In this document: in pieces, positions 49,711 to 60,869 of the stretch
Layout: each line of letters begins with the position of its first letter
How positions within the stretch are numbered: the stretch's first letter is position 1
Assembly (NCBI GenBank): GCA_037954325.1
Contig: JBBMNZ010000014.1
Location: forward strand, 16,197,956-16,261,955
Source of the DNA: Fistularia commersonii
Lineage: Eukaryota > Chordata > Actinopteri > Syngnathiformes > Fistulariidae
Direction: 5' to 3'
DNA: 64,000 nucleotides
The notes under the pieces: generated by a model
Databases searched by the model: none
What the model was told of the DNA's origin: nothing
The model's input: only the letters and a program-made list of their open reading frames with translations
Made by a program: the position numbers and the translations under genes

Positions 49711-51996
49711 CACACAATCATTGGTCAAAAAAAGATGAAGTTTGAGAAAATCTTTTGGCTTTTGTAAAATCAACTTTATTAAGGGCAGTCAATATTACAG
49801 CTCTATCTTGGAAAAAAAAAGTAAGCTAGTCATCCTCAATGTCAAGTGCAAAACATGGTCATGGTAGTTTACATTCAGTAAAAAAATCAAATAGGTCAGC
49901 ATGAATGTTTTCATCAGGTGATGTAAAAATGAATCCAACACACACTTCCATCATGAAAGTGTTCACTGTGTAATACTTAGATTATAACCTCAATTTTCTG
50001 GGCCCTTAATTTGACCCAGTAAGCTTTTTTCACCCCCATCTGAGTTGATATTGCTGGTCAGACATCCTCATGTCAAGAGATTTCCCAGTTTAGGCTGCAG
50101 TTCAACCATGAGCCTTTAAAAAACAAAGAATCTCAAAAAAGGGAGTTTCAGAGTGATACATAGAAATTCTTAAATTTTGCTTTCTGATAAAATGTTGCTA
50201 AACCATGACTGTTTGGATTCAAGGGACTCTTGAGTCAAAAAATAGACTTAAAATTATATTTATTTCCACTATGCTTGACATTTACACCTTGATTACAGTT
50301 ATTTTCTCAATATTCATGGACCATTCTTGAATATTTGTATCATTGATTAATCTCTTAATTTCATGATTTTTTTTCAATTATCAATGAAAAGTAACGAATA
50401 ATGTCAATGTACAACTGAAGAAAAAACATGTATTAATACATATTCATATACTTTTTAGATATTTCATTTTTACTCATGATAAACTTTTTGTGAAAAGGTA
50501 AAAGGTCAAAGCAGCGACGCTGAGGCAGGTTTCTCATATTTAAATGCTTCGTAGAAGTTCCTGCAAATAAAATAAATCTGGAAAACCCTTCGACAGCAGA
50601 CACAACTGTTTGAATCACAAGGATCTAAGGCCTACAGGAGGAAAAACGCAGCTTTGGAAATGGAGGAAATGAAGCCTGCTTGTTTAAAAACCACTGGGCT
50701 GGACAAAATCATTTTGATGTGAGTTTGGCACAACACAAGAAGAATAATGCCCCATTCAACAGGAAAATAGAAATAAAATGTACCTGTCAACAACTTCTTT
50801 TTTATGATTCACAAAGAGGAAAAAAAGCTCCTACACGCACACACACTTCAAGTCTCATTGAAATCAAATCATCACGAGAGATAGACACCAGGGGCACACT
50901 GTCGATGCTCAGAGACACTGATTTGTGTTTTCATCATGCTGGTGTACAAACCGGAATATTAAAGATTGAAATGGAAACAAAGGATAGATTTGCTTTCACC
51001 TGCGGCGATGTTGTCAGGCGGAATCTCATCGCTGGGACAACTCCATGAAACCCCATAAACCCCCATGAAAAAAAAAAAAAGTTGGTCCTCAGAACCCTTT
51101 GCATTATAGAAAAAGCAATATTTCAAGCTGTTATTTTTAAATCATCACTTTGTCTCCAACAAGTTCTACTATCATGAAATGGAAAAAGAAGAAAATGCGC
51201 ATCTTTCATTGAATATATGAACATGGACGAGACCACCCTCTTCTACAATGTTGTGCCTCTTCAGACCACTAGGAGAACCAGAACGTAATCTAGGTCTGGT
51301 TCTCAAGTCAACACTGTGGTTCTTAACATGTCCAAACAAAATCACAAAGTTTTACAGGTTTAACTTTTCCATTTGCCACCAGAAAAAGAGCAGATTCCCA
51401 CAGGGGTGAAGGTCCAGGTCCTGTTTTAAGTGGTTCTCTTTCCTGTTGGTCCATTTTAGATCCACCCAGGTCAGTTTGGTCTGCATTTTGAAAAATATCT
51501 AAGTGGAAAAAAGACAACTCTCAACTACCCTTGTTTACGCTCATCTATATCTGGTCATTATTGGATGGAAAGATGCAGCTACACAGGTCTTTATGTATCC
51601 ATCCCAAACTCCCTCCATGGGAGCCCATGCTATTCATTTCCCTTCTGGGTCACACATTGTTAGAGCAGCCTGCCTTGCTGGGAGACCTCATGATAAGACC
51701 TCAAAGTGCGTTGTTGGATTTCATCTAACTATTTCTTATTGGTTTTGCTTCAGTGCTTTGGTGTTTATGTAAAAGAGTATTTCAGATTATATATTTTTTC
51801 GCTTGATTCATGAATCAGATTTTGCATTTCTAATGAACTTGTTATCAAGTATCCTGTTTAAAAACCAGCAGAAGGAAATTACCGAGAACAAAAAAGTAAA
51901 AAGTTGACAGAAAAACAAGTTTTCAAATATTAGGAGAAAAAAGAGGTTCAAGATGATGTATGTTTAAGTAAGATCAGTGATGTTGCAGCGAATTGC
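49711..51996. other. AT-rich spacer between convergent kif3b and pcmtd2
   Basis: No coding exon or recognisable element. Open frames are short and unlike known families. Confidence 0.6.
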
Positions 51997-52346
51997 TTTA
52001 TTCATTAACAGCTTCAAACAACTTGAATCTGATTATGAAATTATAGCATTAAAAATGCAGGAAGTAATTAAAAAAGGTATATTTGTAAATATATACTTTT
52101 TAAACTTCAAATATTTGATGCTGTTGCCCTTAATTTTTTTTTAAACTGATTGAATTTTAACAAAACTGAATTGAAAACACACATAAATTAAAACTAATCC
52201 TCACTCACTGAAGATCCTTCAAATAACAGTCCTTCCACACTGTGGATTCTTTAGACTCTGCCTCAGCGCACCCCCACAAAAAAACAATCAGAAGTTGGTG
52301 TGGTGGCGGGTGTGGGGGGAGTCGCTACAGTCTGGTGTGAGAGAAG
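51997..52346 (-). other. pcmtd2: pcmtd2 3'UTR with candidate polyA signal
   Basis: The minus-strand AATAAA at 51997-52002 lies about 345 bp after the stop codon. It is a reasonable 3' end, but weaker or more distal signals are possible. Confidence 0.5.
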
Positions 52347-55300
52347 TCACTTCTCCCTGTAAAACAGCAGAAACATCTTGAGGGGCTCCGGCAGAGGGAG
52401 GCCAAGGATTCGCTCCCTCAGCAGATTGACAGTTGGGGGTGGGCGCAGCAGTTCCCCTGTCTCCTTCTCCTCCTCCTCCTCCTCCTCGTCGTCCTCCTCC
52501 TGTTCCTCCTCTTCTTCCTCCTCCACGGTCTCCTCCTCCTCAACCATCACCACACTTCTGCCTCCGGCCCGTCTGCTTCCCCTCAGCTGTCTCCGGGCCT
52601 CCCTTTCCCCCGTCCCAGCCTCCTCCTCGTCATCCACTCTACCCTCCTGGTTGTTATTGCTGTCCAAAGGGGCGGGGCACGTGCCACCACCCCCCGTCGT
52701 CTGCCGGGTAGCAAGGACCAGGGCGTTGCAGTGGCGGCGGTGGATGCGACGCCGTTTGAAGCGGGGCCCGTATTTGTGGAGGCCAGCGACGGCGAGACCA
52801 CGGCCCACGCTGAAGGAGGAGCCGCGGCCGCGAGACTGACTGGCGCTGCTGTCCTGAGGCACCCGGAGCGTGTGGCGAATGCAGATACGAGCCAGTTCCT
52901 GTAAAGTCCGAACCTCATATTTTGCTGCCAAGAAAAGAGAGGACAGAGCAAAATAAGAGTGATTCTCAGGTTTGCATGTGTGACCGTCCTGAGGTGCTGA
53001 GGGACCGTGAATAACACAGATTGAATACATTGCACTCACTGTTAAAATAAATAACAGGAGTCAACATTTGTTGCAGACTCCTACCGTGACCTTTGTCTGA
53101 GAAGGAAAACGCAGATCAAGCACACTTCTCATCTTAACCACTGACTATTAGACAAGCCAATTTCTTTAAACTGCTGTATTACCCAGTAGTATAGCCTCTA
53201 CATTAAGTAAAAATAGATGATTATAATAATATATAATCCTTAAGAATAGGAATAATTATTATATTTGTTCACAACTCAAAATTTTCAAAGGAAGCTTTTG
53301 TGTGGAAGGAAGCTTTAATATCTTTTGTGGCTCTTCAATGAGTTAATAAATAAACAACAATCATTTTAGAAAAAATGAAATGATTTGATTGGATTTGAAA
53401 ACTCAGCCGTTGATCAGGGAAAGTCAGGATCATATTAATACACGCTGGAAATCTGAAATGGATTGGAGGAGGCAGAAATCAGGTTAAAGGACTGAGAAGG
53501 AGACAAAAGAATCCTGACTTAAGGAGAATTTGTTTCGCAGAGCTTCAGTTACGTAAGCAATAACAACAGCTCCGCGCTGACCTCGGAGACAGCTGATTCT
53601 CCTGTGAGTTAAATCATTTTAGGTGGAAAATTTAAGGACAGTTTGGGAAGTGGCTGAATACAATTGAATTAACTCCCAACACAAGAACATTTTAACATGT
53701 TTAATTCTAATTTCAAAAATGAGATACCCTTGCATAAGAGCTTTACATTGTTCATATGAACTCACATAAACATACTGATAACAGAAATAAAACAAATATG
53801 ATGCATGTTTTATCTTGTATGCAGGGTTGATTTGTAATATATGAAAATGTGACCTATTTTCAACTATATCTTTAAGTAAAGATGGTTGGAAAAACTTGTC
53901 ACTTATCATCGATGGCATCTATCTTTCTATTCATATCGAGAAATGGTTCGCCAAAACATCAGCCTACTGTCAAATGCGAAATATTATCCGACAGCGACCT
54001 CATATGCATTCTTTGAATATCAAAAATGGTGTTGTCTCATTGGTGTTGTCATGGACATGATGGATATGATTCACCACGTGTTATTATTGATGTTACTGTA
54101 CTGTGCTTTGTCACACAGCCTGGTTCTGGATCACAGTATTCCGTTTTCACAACAGAGGGTTACGATGACATGGTCGGACTAAGGAAGCTGCTAGAATGCA
54201 GGTGAAGAGCTGGGCAGCGCAAGTGACTTTGTTGGTTTTTGGAGAGAATTATAAATAGAGCATTGCTGCATTGACAATATGAGAAAATGCCTGTGTATAA
54301 CTGATTGTTATTTCCATAGTGTTTGATTTATGGAAAATTTACTGATTCTGTCTCTATGTTGACATCCTATCCATATAAGTGAATTACATCTGTGGGAAAC
54401 AGCAAAAAAAGCAGGATCAATTTGTAGGATTAAAAAGGGACTGATGACTTTTGCAATATTCATTGTATTGCAATACCAACCAGCTCTAAAATCTGCTTCA
54501 GGAGTGCTCTTACACTCTTGAGCTCTTGACCCACATCCTTACACTTCTTTTCAATTTTAGGGGTGCAGTGTTTGACTCACGCAGCGGAACAGTCCTGGGT
54601 CTGCCGTTGGCGTTGTGTTTCGGAAGCACCAGAGGAGCAAAGGACACTGAGATGATCTTCTTGGTCTCCCAGCTGTTGATTCCAGTGCGCGTGATCTTCG
54701 TCAGCTGAAGGTAACACAGCAAACTGAATGTAGCAGGTGCTTTTTAAATCACTTGAGGAGACCGCAACAGGCTGCTCTGCTGTTAAAATCTTTAGTCACA
54801 GAGTCACTTCTGAGACCATCTTAAACCAAGAGGAAAACACATCTGAAACTAAGCTACAAACATCTCAACTTAGTGCAGACAGTGTCATCAAACAGCAAAT
54901 CACAAGGTGCCACATGATGATATTACACTACTGTTCATTTCCCGTTAAACATTTCAACTCGCATTTCAACTCTTGCTGGTCTCTTGCTGGTCTCTTGCTG
55001 TTCAACAAGAAGATGATGGTTGGGGAATTCATGTTAAAGTTCTTATTTTGTCAAAGAGCCGATTGAGTCAACAAATATGCTGGAGCTGAAGTTTGTTCAC
55101 ATCGCAGTTAACCGCCAGTATAAAGAATCAGTTTTGTTGATTTTGGCAACACATTTGAGTCATTACCTAGCGCAGAAAAAGCCCAAAATATTGTGCTTAC
55201 AATTGCTATAATCCACTAAGAAAAAAAAAACAAAAACTAACAGAATCATTGGCAATGAAATGGAAGTGTAATTTCAGCTAAACTTACAATTAACATTAAT

Positions 55301-58300
55301 TGATAATCAACTGAAATGGCACATACTACTTCACCACGAAAATACCAGAGCAAAAGTTAACCGAAGGCAGGGGACGATAAAGAGGATGATAAAAATCATG
55401 AGGAATTCACCTTCTCCTCCAGAGGCATCACCAGGATGCCCCCCACCTTCAGTAGGCTCTTCATGTAGTCCTCGTGGTCCTTCTGTACGCCTGCCCCGCA
55501 ATACACCCTGTCGTACTGACGGCTCTCAGGGGGAATATCAAGGCAGTTTCCCACCACAAACGATGGCTCGCAGAACTCAAACCTGCCCATGGAAGTACAC
55601 AGATCTCAGACACTGTACAGTGACGCACACAATAACCCAGCACGCAGATCGAAAATGTTTTTTCACCCACTTGTCAAAACTGTCGCTGGTTTTGATGAAG
55701 CAGTCCAGCTTCTGCAAGGCGTATTCGATGACGTCGGCATGCAGCTCTATACCGTGATTTACACCGAGGGGTCCTGGAGCAGTACGCACACACACCATAC
55801 ATACCAAGAAGTTTGTATTTTTATACACACTAATTACATTTTATAAATTTAACATTCAAATGTCTATGTTCAATCAACCATAAACAACCCTTTTTAACCC
55901 TTTTAATTGCAGCTCTGGACGTCCTGAGTTTGTCTAGAGGAAAATGTCTGCTATGCAAAATAAAAGCTTTCACGGCTTTGTAATGCTACGATTTTATTTT
56001 CGAACATCATACATTTTCAATGATGAGTGGTGACACTCACTGAATGTTACTGCAGAATTTTAAACCAACAACTTTTTCTTACAGCGCAACCATCTAATAA
56101 CTTGAGATCGTTTTGTGATACGATGAAAAGATTGTTTCAAACTAATTTTTGTTGTTTACTTAATTTCAGTGAAAATGCAGCATCCACAGTGGCCCCTTGT
56201 GTTTTGATATGATTAATTTTGTAGCTCTGAGATTGTCCTCTCAAACGATCTCCAATGTTCAGGTGCTACCAGATTGACAGTAAGCAGCCACCTACCCAGT
56301 ATGAGGCCGACCATTGTGCTGAGGTAGCCTGTCCCACTGCCCAGATTGAGGAAGGAGAGGCCAGGGTGGAGGTCCAGCGCCTCCATCACCTCAGAGTAGA
56401 TACACGGAGCAGAGAGGTGGATATTTCCATGCCTCCATGCCAGGTCCTAACAAAAACATAAAACAGACTTTACCCAGAGAACATCGTCTGCCTCTAAGGC
56501 AATTCAGTCAAAGGCATCCAGAGCCGTCACTACAAGTGTCTCTTCAAGGTTCCATAAGATCCTTTCGGTTTGTGTTTCTACTGTAGAAGGGCTCTGCGAA
56601 AGCCGCATAACAATTGGTGCTATTAGTCCTTTATTGTATGTTTTCTTTTCATTTACCATTTTTCTGATGATTCAATGTTTATTTAATACATTTTCATGAC
56701 TTTTGCCAAATAAATGCAAAAAAGCAACAACCAATCGATCATCTTGTTTACGGGTTGATATTTTGAGGGTCAAAACAGTGACATGGTTAGTGAAATGAAA
56801 CAAACTAGTTCTCATCCAATCACTTTCATGGGTTACTGATCCCTTGGAAGGTCTCCCTTCCCCCTGAGCGGGGAACTTCTGCAGCTTGGTTAGTGATGCC
56901 AGAACAAAGTTCTTACAAACAAAACTAAATATCCCAATTCCCAAACACTTGGGACAATGTGTAAAATGCAAATAAAAAGAAAATACAATGATTTGCAAAT
57001 TTCATAAACCCATTATTTCATTTCCTATAGAACATAAAAAAAGACACCAAATGTTGACACTGAGACATTCCACCATTTCATGGAACAGGGCAACACGAGG
57101 TCGGGAAAGAAACTGGTACAAATCAAAAGCAGGGGGAGGAGCATTTGACAACTAACTGAGTTAACCGGCAACAAGTCAGTAACATGACTGGATATAAAAG
57201 GAACATTTCAGAGTCAGCGTCTCAGATCTCCAGATGGGCAGAGGTTCAACTATCTGTGACAAATTGTGTCTAAAAGTTCCAAAACAATTTCAGAAAAATG
57301 TTCCTTGATATGAAATTTCGAAGTCACTTACACATCTGTGCAGCCGCCAACAATGAAAGGTACAAAGAGATTTTAGAGCAACATCTGCTCCCATCCAGAC
57401 TTCTCTTTCAGGAACAACATGCATATTTCAGGATGCCAATGCTAAACCATGTATTGTATCCATCATTCCAGTCTTGTCTAATGGAGGATTCTAGCGCTTA
57501 ACTGTCCTGGGGTAACATTACAGGATTTTTTAGTTTTATGATGTTCCAAATGTTTTTAATGGGTGAAAAGTCTACAGTCCAGTTGAGCACCTGGACTCCT
57601 CTTCTGCAAAGGCATTCTGTTTTAACATTCCTCTCCTGAAACGCCAACAACTTGTCTCCTCACTTCCCAGACCTTTACAGGTGGGTGTTGTAATGAGAGG
57701 ATGCAACACGATTGTAAAAATCACTCTGTTCAAAGAGATGTGTTGCTGACATCAAATTCAAAATGAGCTAATATTCTCCATGAAATGGTAAATTCTCACA
57801 GCTTGAGTATTTGCTCTAGTTAGAATGGACATCCAGACAATATAGAACTATAGGAACCTTTTTTGAAATGAAAGGTGTTCAAGACAGTGGTGAGACCAGC
57901 GATGCTGTATGGCCTAGAATAAGTTCCAGTGACGAAAAGACAGGAGGACAGAAGATGCTAAGTTTCTCTTTGGGAGTGACCAGGATGGATAGGATCAGGA
58001 ATGAGTCTATCAGAGGAACAGTACATGTGAGATGTTTTGGAGAGAAGGTCAGAGAACCCACACTGAGATGGTTCAGTCATGTACAGAGGAGGGATAGTGA
58101 ATATGTTGGTAGACGGATGCTGGAATTGGAGCTGCCAGGCAGGAGGTTTCAAGGAAGACGAAAGAGAAGATTTATAGATGTAGTGAGAGAGGATATGAAG
58201 GCAGTTGCTGTGAGAGAGGAGGATACAGAGAATAGAGTTAGATGGAGAAAGTTGATTCGCTGTGGCGACCTCTGAAGGGAAAAGCTCAAAGGGGAAGAAG

Positions 58301-58604
58301 AAGAAGAAGAGCCAACTCTAGAGCCAATGGTTGTCGGTACTTTTGGTTGAAAAGCATCTAAAATTGCACCTTTAACATTGTCGGTGTGTCACTCCATCAT
58401 CAACCTTCCAGCCAGTTTGTTCCATTTTCCCTCCATCCCATCACATACCTTGTAGGCATTGTCCCGGTACTCGTCCAGGTAGTAGTCAGCCCGATCGATC
58501 GCTCTGAAGGCCCGCTCCACCAGGTCTGAGCGGATGTAGTATGCCTCCTTCAGGTTGTCGATCAGGTCATCGTTGTCCTCGCCTGCACTCACAGCTCCTC
58601 CCAT
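52347..58604 (-). CDS. pcmtd2: Protein-L-isoaspartate O-methyltransferase domain-containing protein 2
   Basis: A PCMT-fold protein. Its paralogue PCMTD1 is known to bind S-adenosylmethionine and to act as an Elongin BC/Cullin-5 substrate receptor. Minus-strand exons are 58449-58604, 56296-56446, 55671-55773, 55411-55582, 54581-54704 and 52347-52924, with consistent phases, 427 aa. Features are the N-terminal MGGAVSAGED (myristoylation-type glycine), SAM motif NLGSGTGYLS (86-95), a YDRVYCGAGVQKDHE block, a BC-box-like TLQELARICIRHTL (242-255), basic PRFKRRR, an acidic run rich in glutamate (about 363-393), and a Cul-box-like LPLPEPLKMFL (411-421) before the YREK end. PRFKRRR and the C-terminus favour PCMTD2 over PCMTD1. 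It is about 65 residues longer than mammalian PCMTD1/2, mostly in the last exon. Intron 2 holds transposon remains; the others show nothing notable. Confidence 0.93.
56934..57850 (+). mobile_element. Tc1/mariner-like transposon relic in pcmtd2 intron 2
   Basis: The left portion has CAATTCCCAAACACTTGGGA followed by AATGCAAATAAAAAG and AATGATTTGCAAAT, then GGATATAAAAGGAACATT. These are typical of the 5' region of a fish Tc1-like family. Decayed transposase pieces follow: GAGCAACATCTGCTCCCATC near 57377 and CTTGTCTCCTCACTTCCCAG near 57652. The middle is deleted, frames are broken, and no right terminal repeat was found. Confidence 0.6.
57866..58312 (+). mobile_element. RTE-type LINE 3' fragment (E)
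   Basis: It encodes the C-terminal RTE block (RMDRIRNESIRGTVHVRCFG, then RRDSEYVGRRMLELELPGR) with an open frame of 135 codons ending RWRKLIRCGDL. A (GAA)n tail follows at about 58293-58310. It is 5'-truncated and begins about 16 bases after the last Tc1-like sequence. Confidence 0.87.
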
Positions 58605-60198
58605 GGTGCTGAAGGTCGTGGCATAATGAAAGTCAAATTGCATTTCAAAACATATTTTAGCTTCAAAAATCCGATCATTCTGCCATGTATTATATCGGAC
58701 TTCATATTTATGAAAAAAACAAAAACAAACAAGTTCATTATTTTAGCAATTAAAATGCTCTCAGTTTTCAAGGAATTATTAATGAACAGTGGCTATTGTA
58801 TCCATACATGTTTAAGTTAATGTATTCTTCCTTTATAGAATAACTATATCTACACTAAATTAGGAATGGGTGCAGGAAAAAGTCAGACTTTTCAAAATAG
58901 TACATTCACGAATTATAAACGTTTAAACATTTAAACATGTTGCTCTGTACTTTACTTTTGATTGCCTTGATTATCGCCTGGTAATTTTAGGAACATTTCC
59001 TCCACGATTTTAAGACAATAGCTGCTATAACTCAGGAGACAAAGTAGCTTTGACTTTCACAACTAACAAATTCAAATTAAATTACCTCACTGCTCTCTAC
59101 TATTATTTATGGGTGTATGAAAAATTGGGAGGCAGATGTGTGGGCTCAAGTCGCAAAATACACCAAAGAAAACTCAAAGAAACAATTGCCACTGGATACT
59201 GATCTCATGTCAGTGACTTCACCTGGACACTAACTCCACTAAAAATGTAATGTTGTGAAGAAGCATCGGAGAAGCAGGACTGAAATAACACAGTTTCACA
59301 CCTGCGACATGTTTAAGGCTTGGCCAATGCATGTAGTTATAATATCAAATAAATTAATAGAATAAGCTGCACGTCATCATACTAATCACACACATTTGCT
59401 TACAGTCCTCGTCTGGGTGTGAATGTGCAATTTCTCTACGCCCAAAAAGTGGAAATGACTTGACACCCGTATCTTGGCAGAGGCGTGGAGGTGGGATGCA
59501 GCTGTTGCCACTGCGGTGTTAAAATGACAGAAAGCGCACATCAAGTGTCACAGATCACAGACTGCAGAGGGTGTTAAAGGACAAAAGGTGGTGAGAGGAG
59601 GGAAGAGAAGAAGAGTTAAATATTCCTGGCACAACTTCTCTTGGCTCAGCTGAAATGGTAGCATGAAGAACTGAAAATGAATGAGGACTAATTTTAGACC
59701 TCATGGACAACATTTTCCTGGCTACAAAGTAAATGCAGTTGTGTTGGCCGTTAGGGGCGCTGTGGTTACTTACATTGAATATGTGGTTTACTGGGCTACT
59801 AGGCTAAGCACGTCCACACCAACCGGGCCATCTGGCGTCATGCAGTTTATTCCCCGATGCGGGAGAATTAGTTCTGTTAGTGGTATTATTTTAATCGATC
59901 GACAGGAGTGCGTCATCCGGGTGCACGCAGGCACGAGCAGTGGTTGATCGCACGACGCAGGTGAAAAAAATGATACAATTACACGGTCAAACGGGATTCA
60001 AACAACCGGTTAAAACAACGACAACACTTCTGATACGACCTGTCACGTCACAACAAGGTCAGCACGAACAACATAGCTCCCCTCTTTACAAAACAAGGAA
60101 GCCGCTTGGGGCAGACATGACAACAGCTCCAGCTAATGGTTTAGCTTTCGACTCGGGGGCCCCCGAAGAGCTCTAGTGGAGCCTCGCCACTAACATAC

Positions 60199-60340
60199 CG
60201 TCTATAGAAACCGGTGGAAATCGCCGGTGCCTGCGAGCTTCCAGCCGTTCAGCCCTTTGTTGTCGGTGGCTCCGGACGGAAACACCGCCACTGGATGTAA
60301 ACATTCAGCCAGCTTACGCGCTGACGTCACACGTAAAGCA
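60199..60340 (-). promoter_or_regulatory. pcmtd2: pcmtd2 probable 5'UTR exon and promoter
   Basis: On the minus strand a donor (AGACG then GTATGT) ends an exon at 60199. The matching acceptor (CCTTCAG then CACCATGG) lies at 58608, four bases before the start codon. A palindromic CRE is at 60322-60329 in CpG-rich sequence, so transcription likely starts between about 60230 and 60300. Intron 1 (58609-60198) shows no element. Confidence 0.55.
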
Positions 60341-60780
60341 CGTTTCACGACGGCCGCATGAGTGCACGGTGACCTACATTCTCCACTGGACAAGCCCAAA
60401 CAACCGAAGCATTACTTGAAAACATTCGTGTTTCGTCATTTTAGGTAGCATTTAAATATTCTTGAGCTCCCAAATTTGTATTTTCCTTCATTAAATTCAC
60501 ATGACTTGAGTTTGAGACAAAAGTTCAACCGTGACAGTGCCTACTGGCACACCTCTGGAATGACGATGAATTCAATGTGTTCATTTACAATTCATCCCCC
60601 CTTTCATTCAGTGTGTTTGAGTATTTGAGGAGTTAATATTTTATAGTATGCTATTTGCCACCCCTATTTGAAATCACATCCTCCCACAACACAGACTGAT
60701 TAGGTAATCTTATATAAGTGATGCTGTGGTGTTGCAAGAACGGATGGAGGAGCCTTGGACAGGTTCAAGCTTTATTTAAC
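60341..60780. other. Upstream flank of pcmtd2
   Basis: CpG content falls rapidly and no further gene was seen. Confidence 0.5.
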
Positions 60781-60784
60781 AAGC

Positions 60785-60850
60785 ACTAAAGCATTACATT
60801 ACATTGCAGTCATTTAGCAGCCACTTTCATCCAGAGCGACTTACAAAAAT
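60785..60850. repeat. Fragment of a common fish dispersed repeat
   Basis: TTACATTACATTGCAGTCAT followed by TTAGCAG and CAGAGCGACTTACAA is a phrase I recognise as recurring in many teleost genomes. The family could not be named from this fragment. Confidence 0.4.
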
Positions 60851-60869
60851 TGAAATTCTAAATTCCAAA

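Noticed and set aside
52378..52839. Plus-strand serine/proline-rich frames opposite the pcmtd2 last exon
   Set aside because: They are antisense shadows of the glutamate-rich segment of pcmtd2.
58449..58604. Assignment of the minus-strand methyltransferase-like gene to PCMTD1
   Set aside because: The N-terminus fits both paralogues, but PRFKRRR in the last exon and the C-terminal LLRERILGLPLPEPL-type end fit PCMTD2 better.
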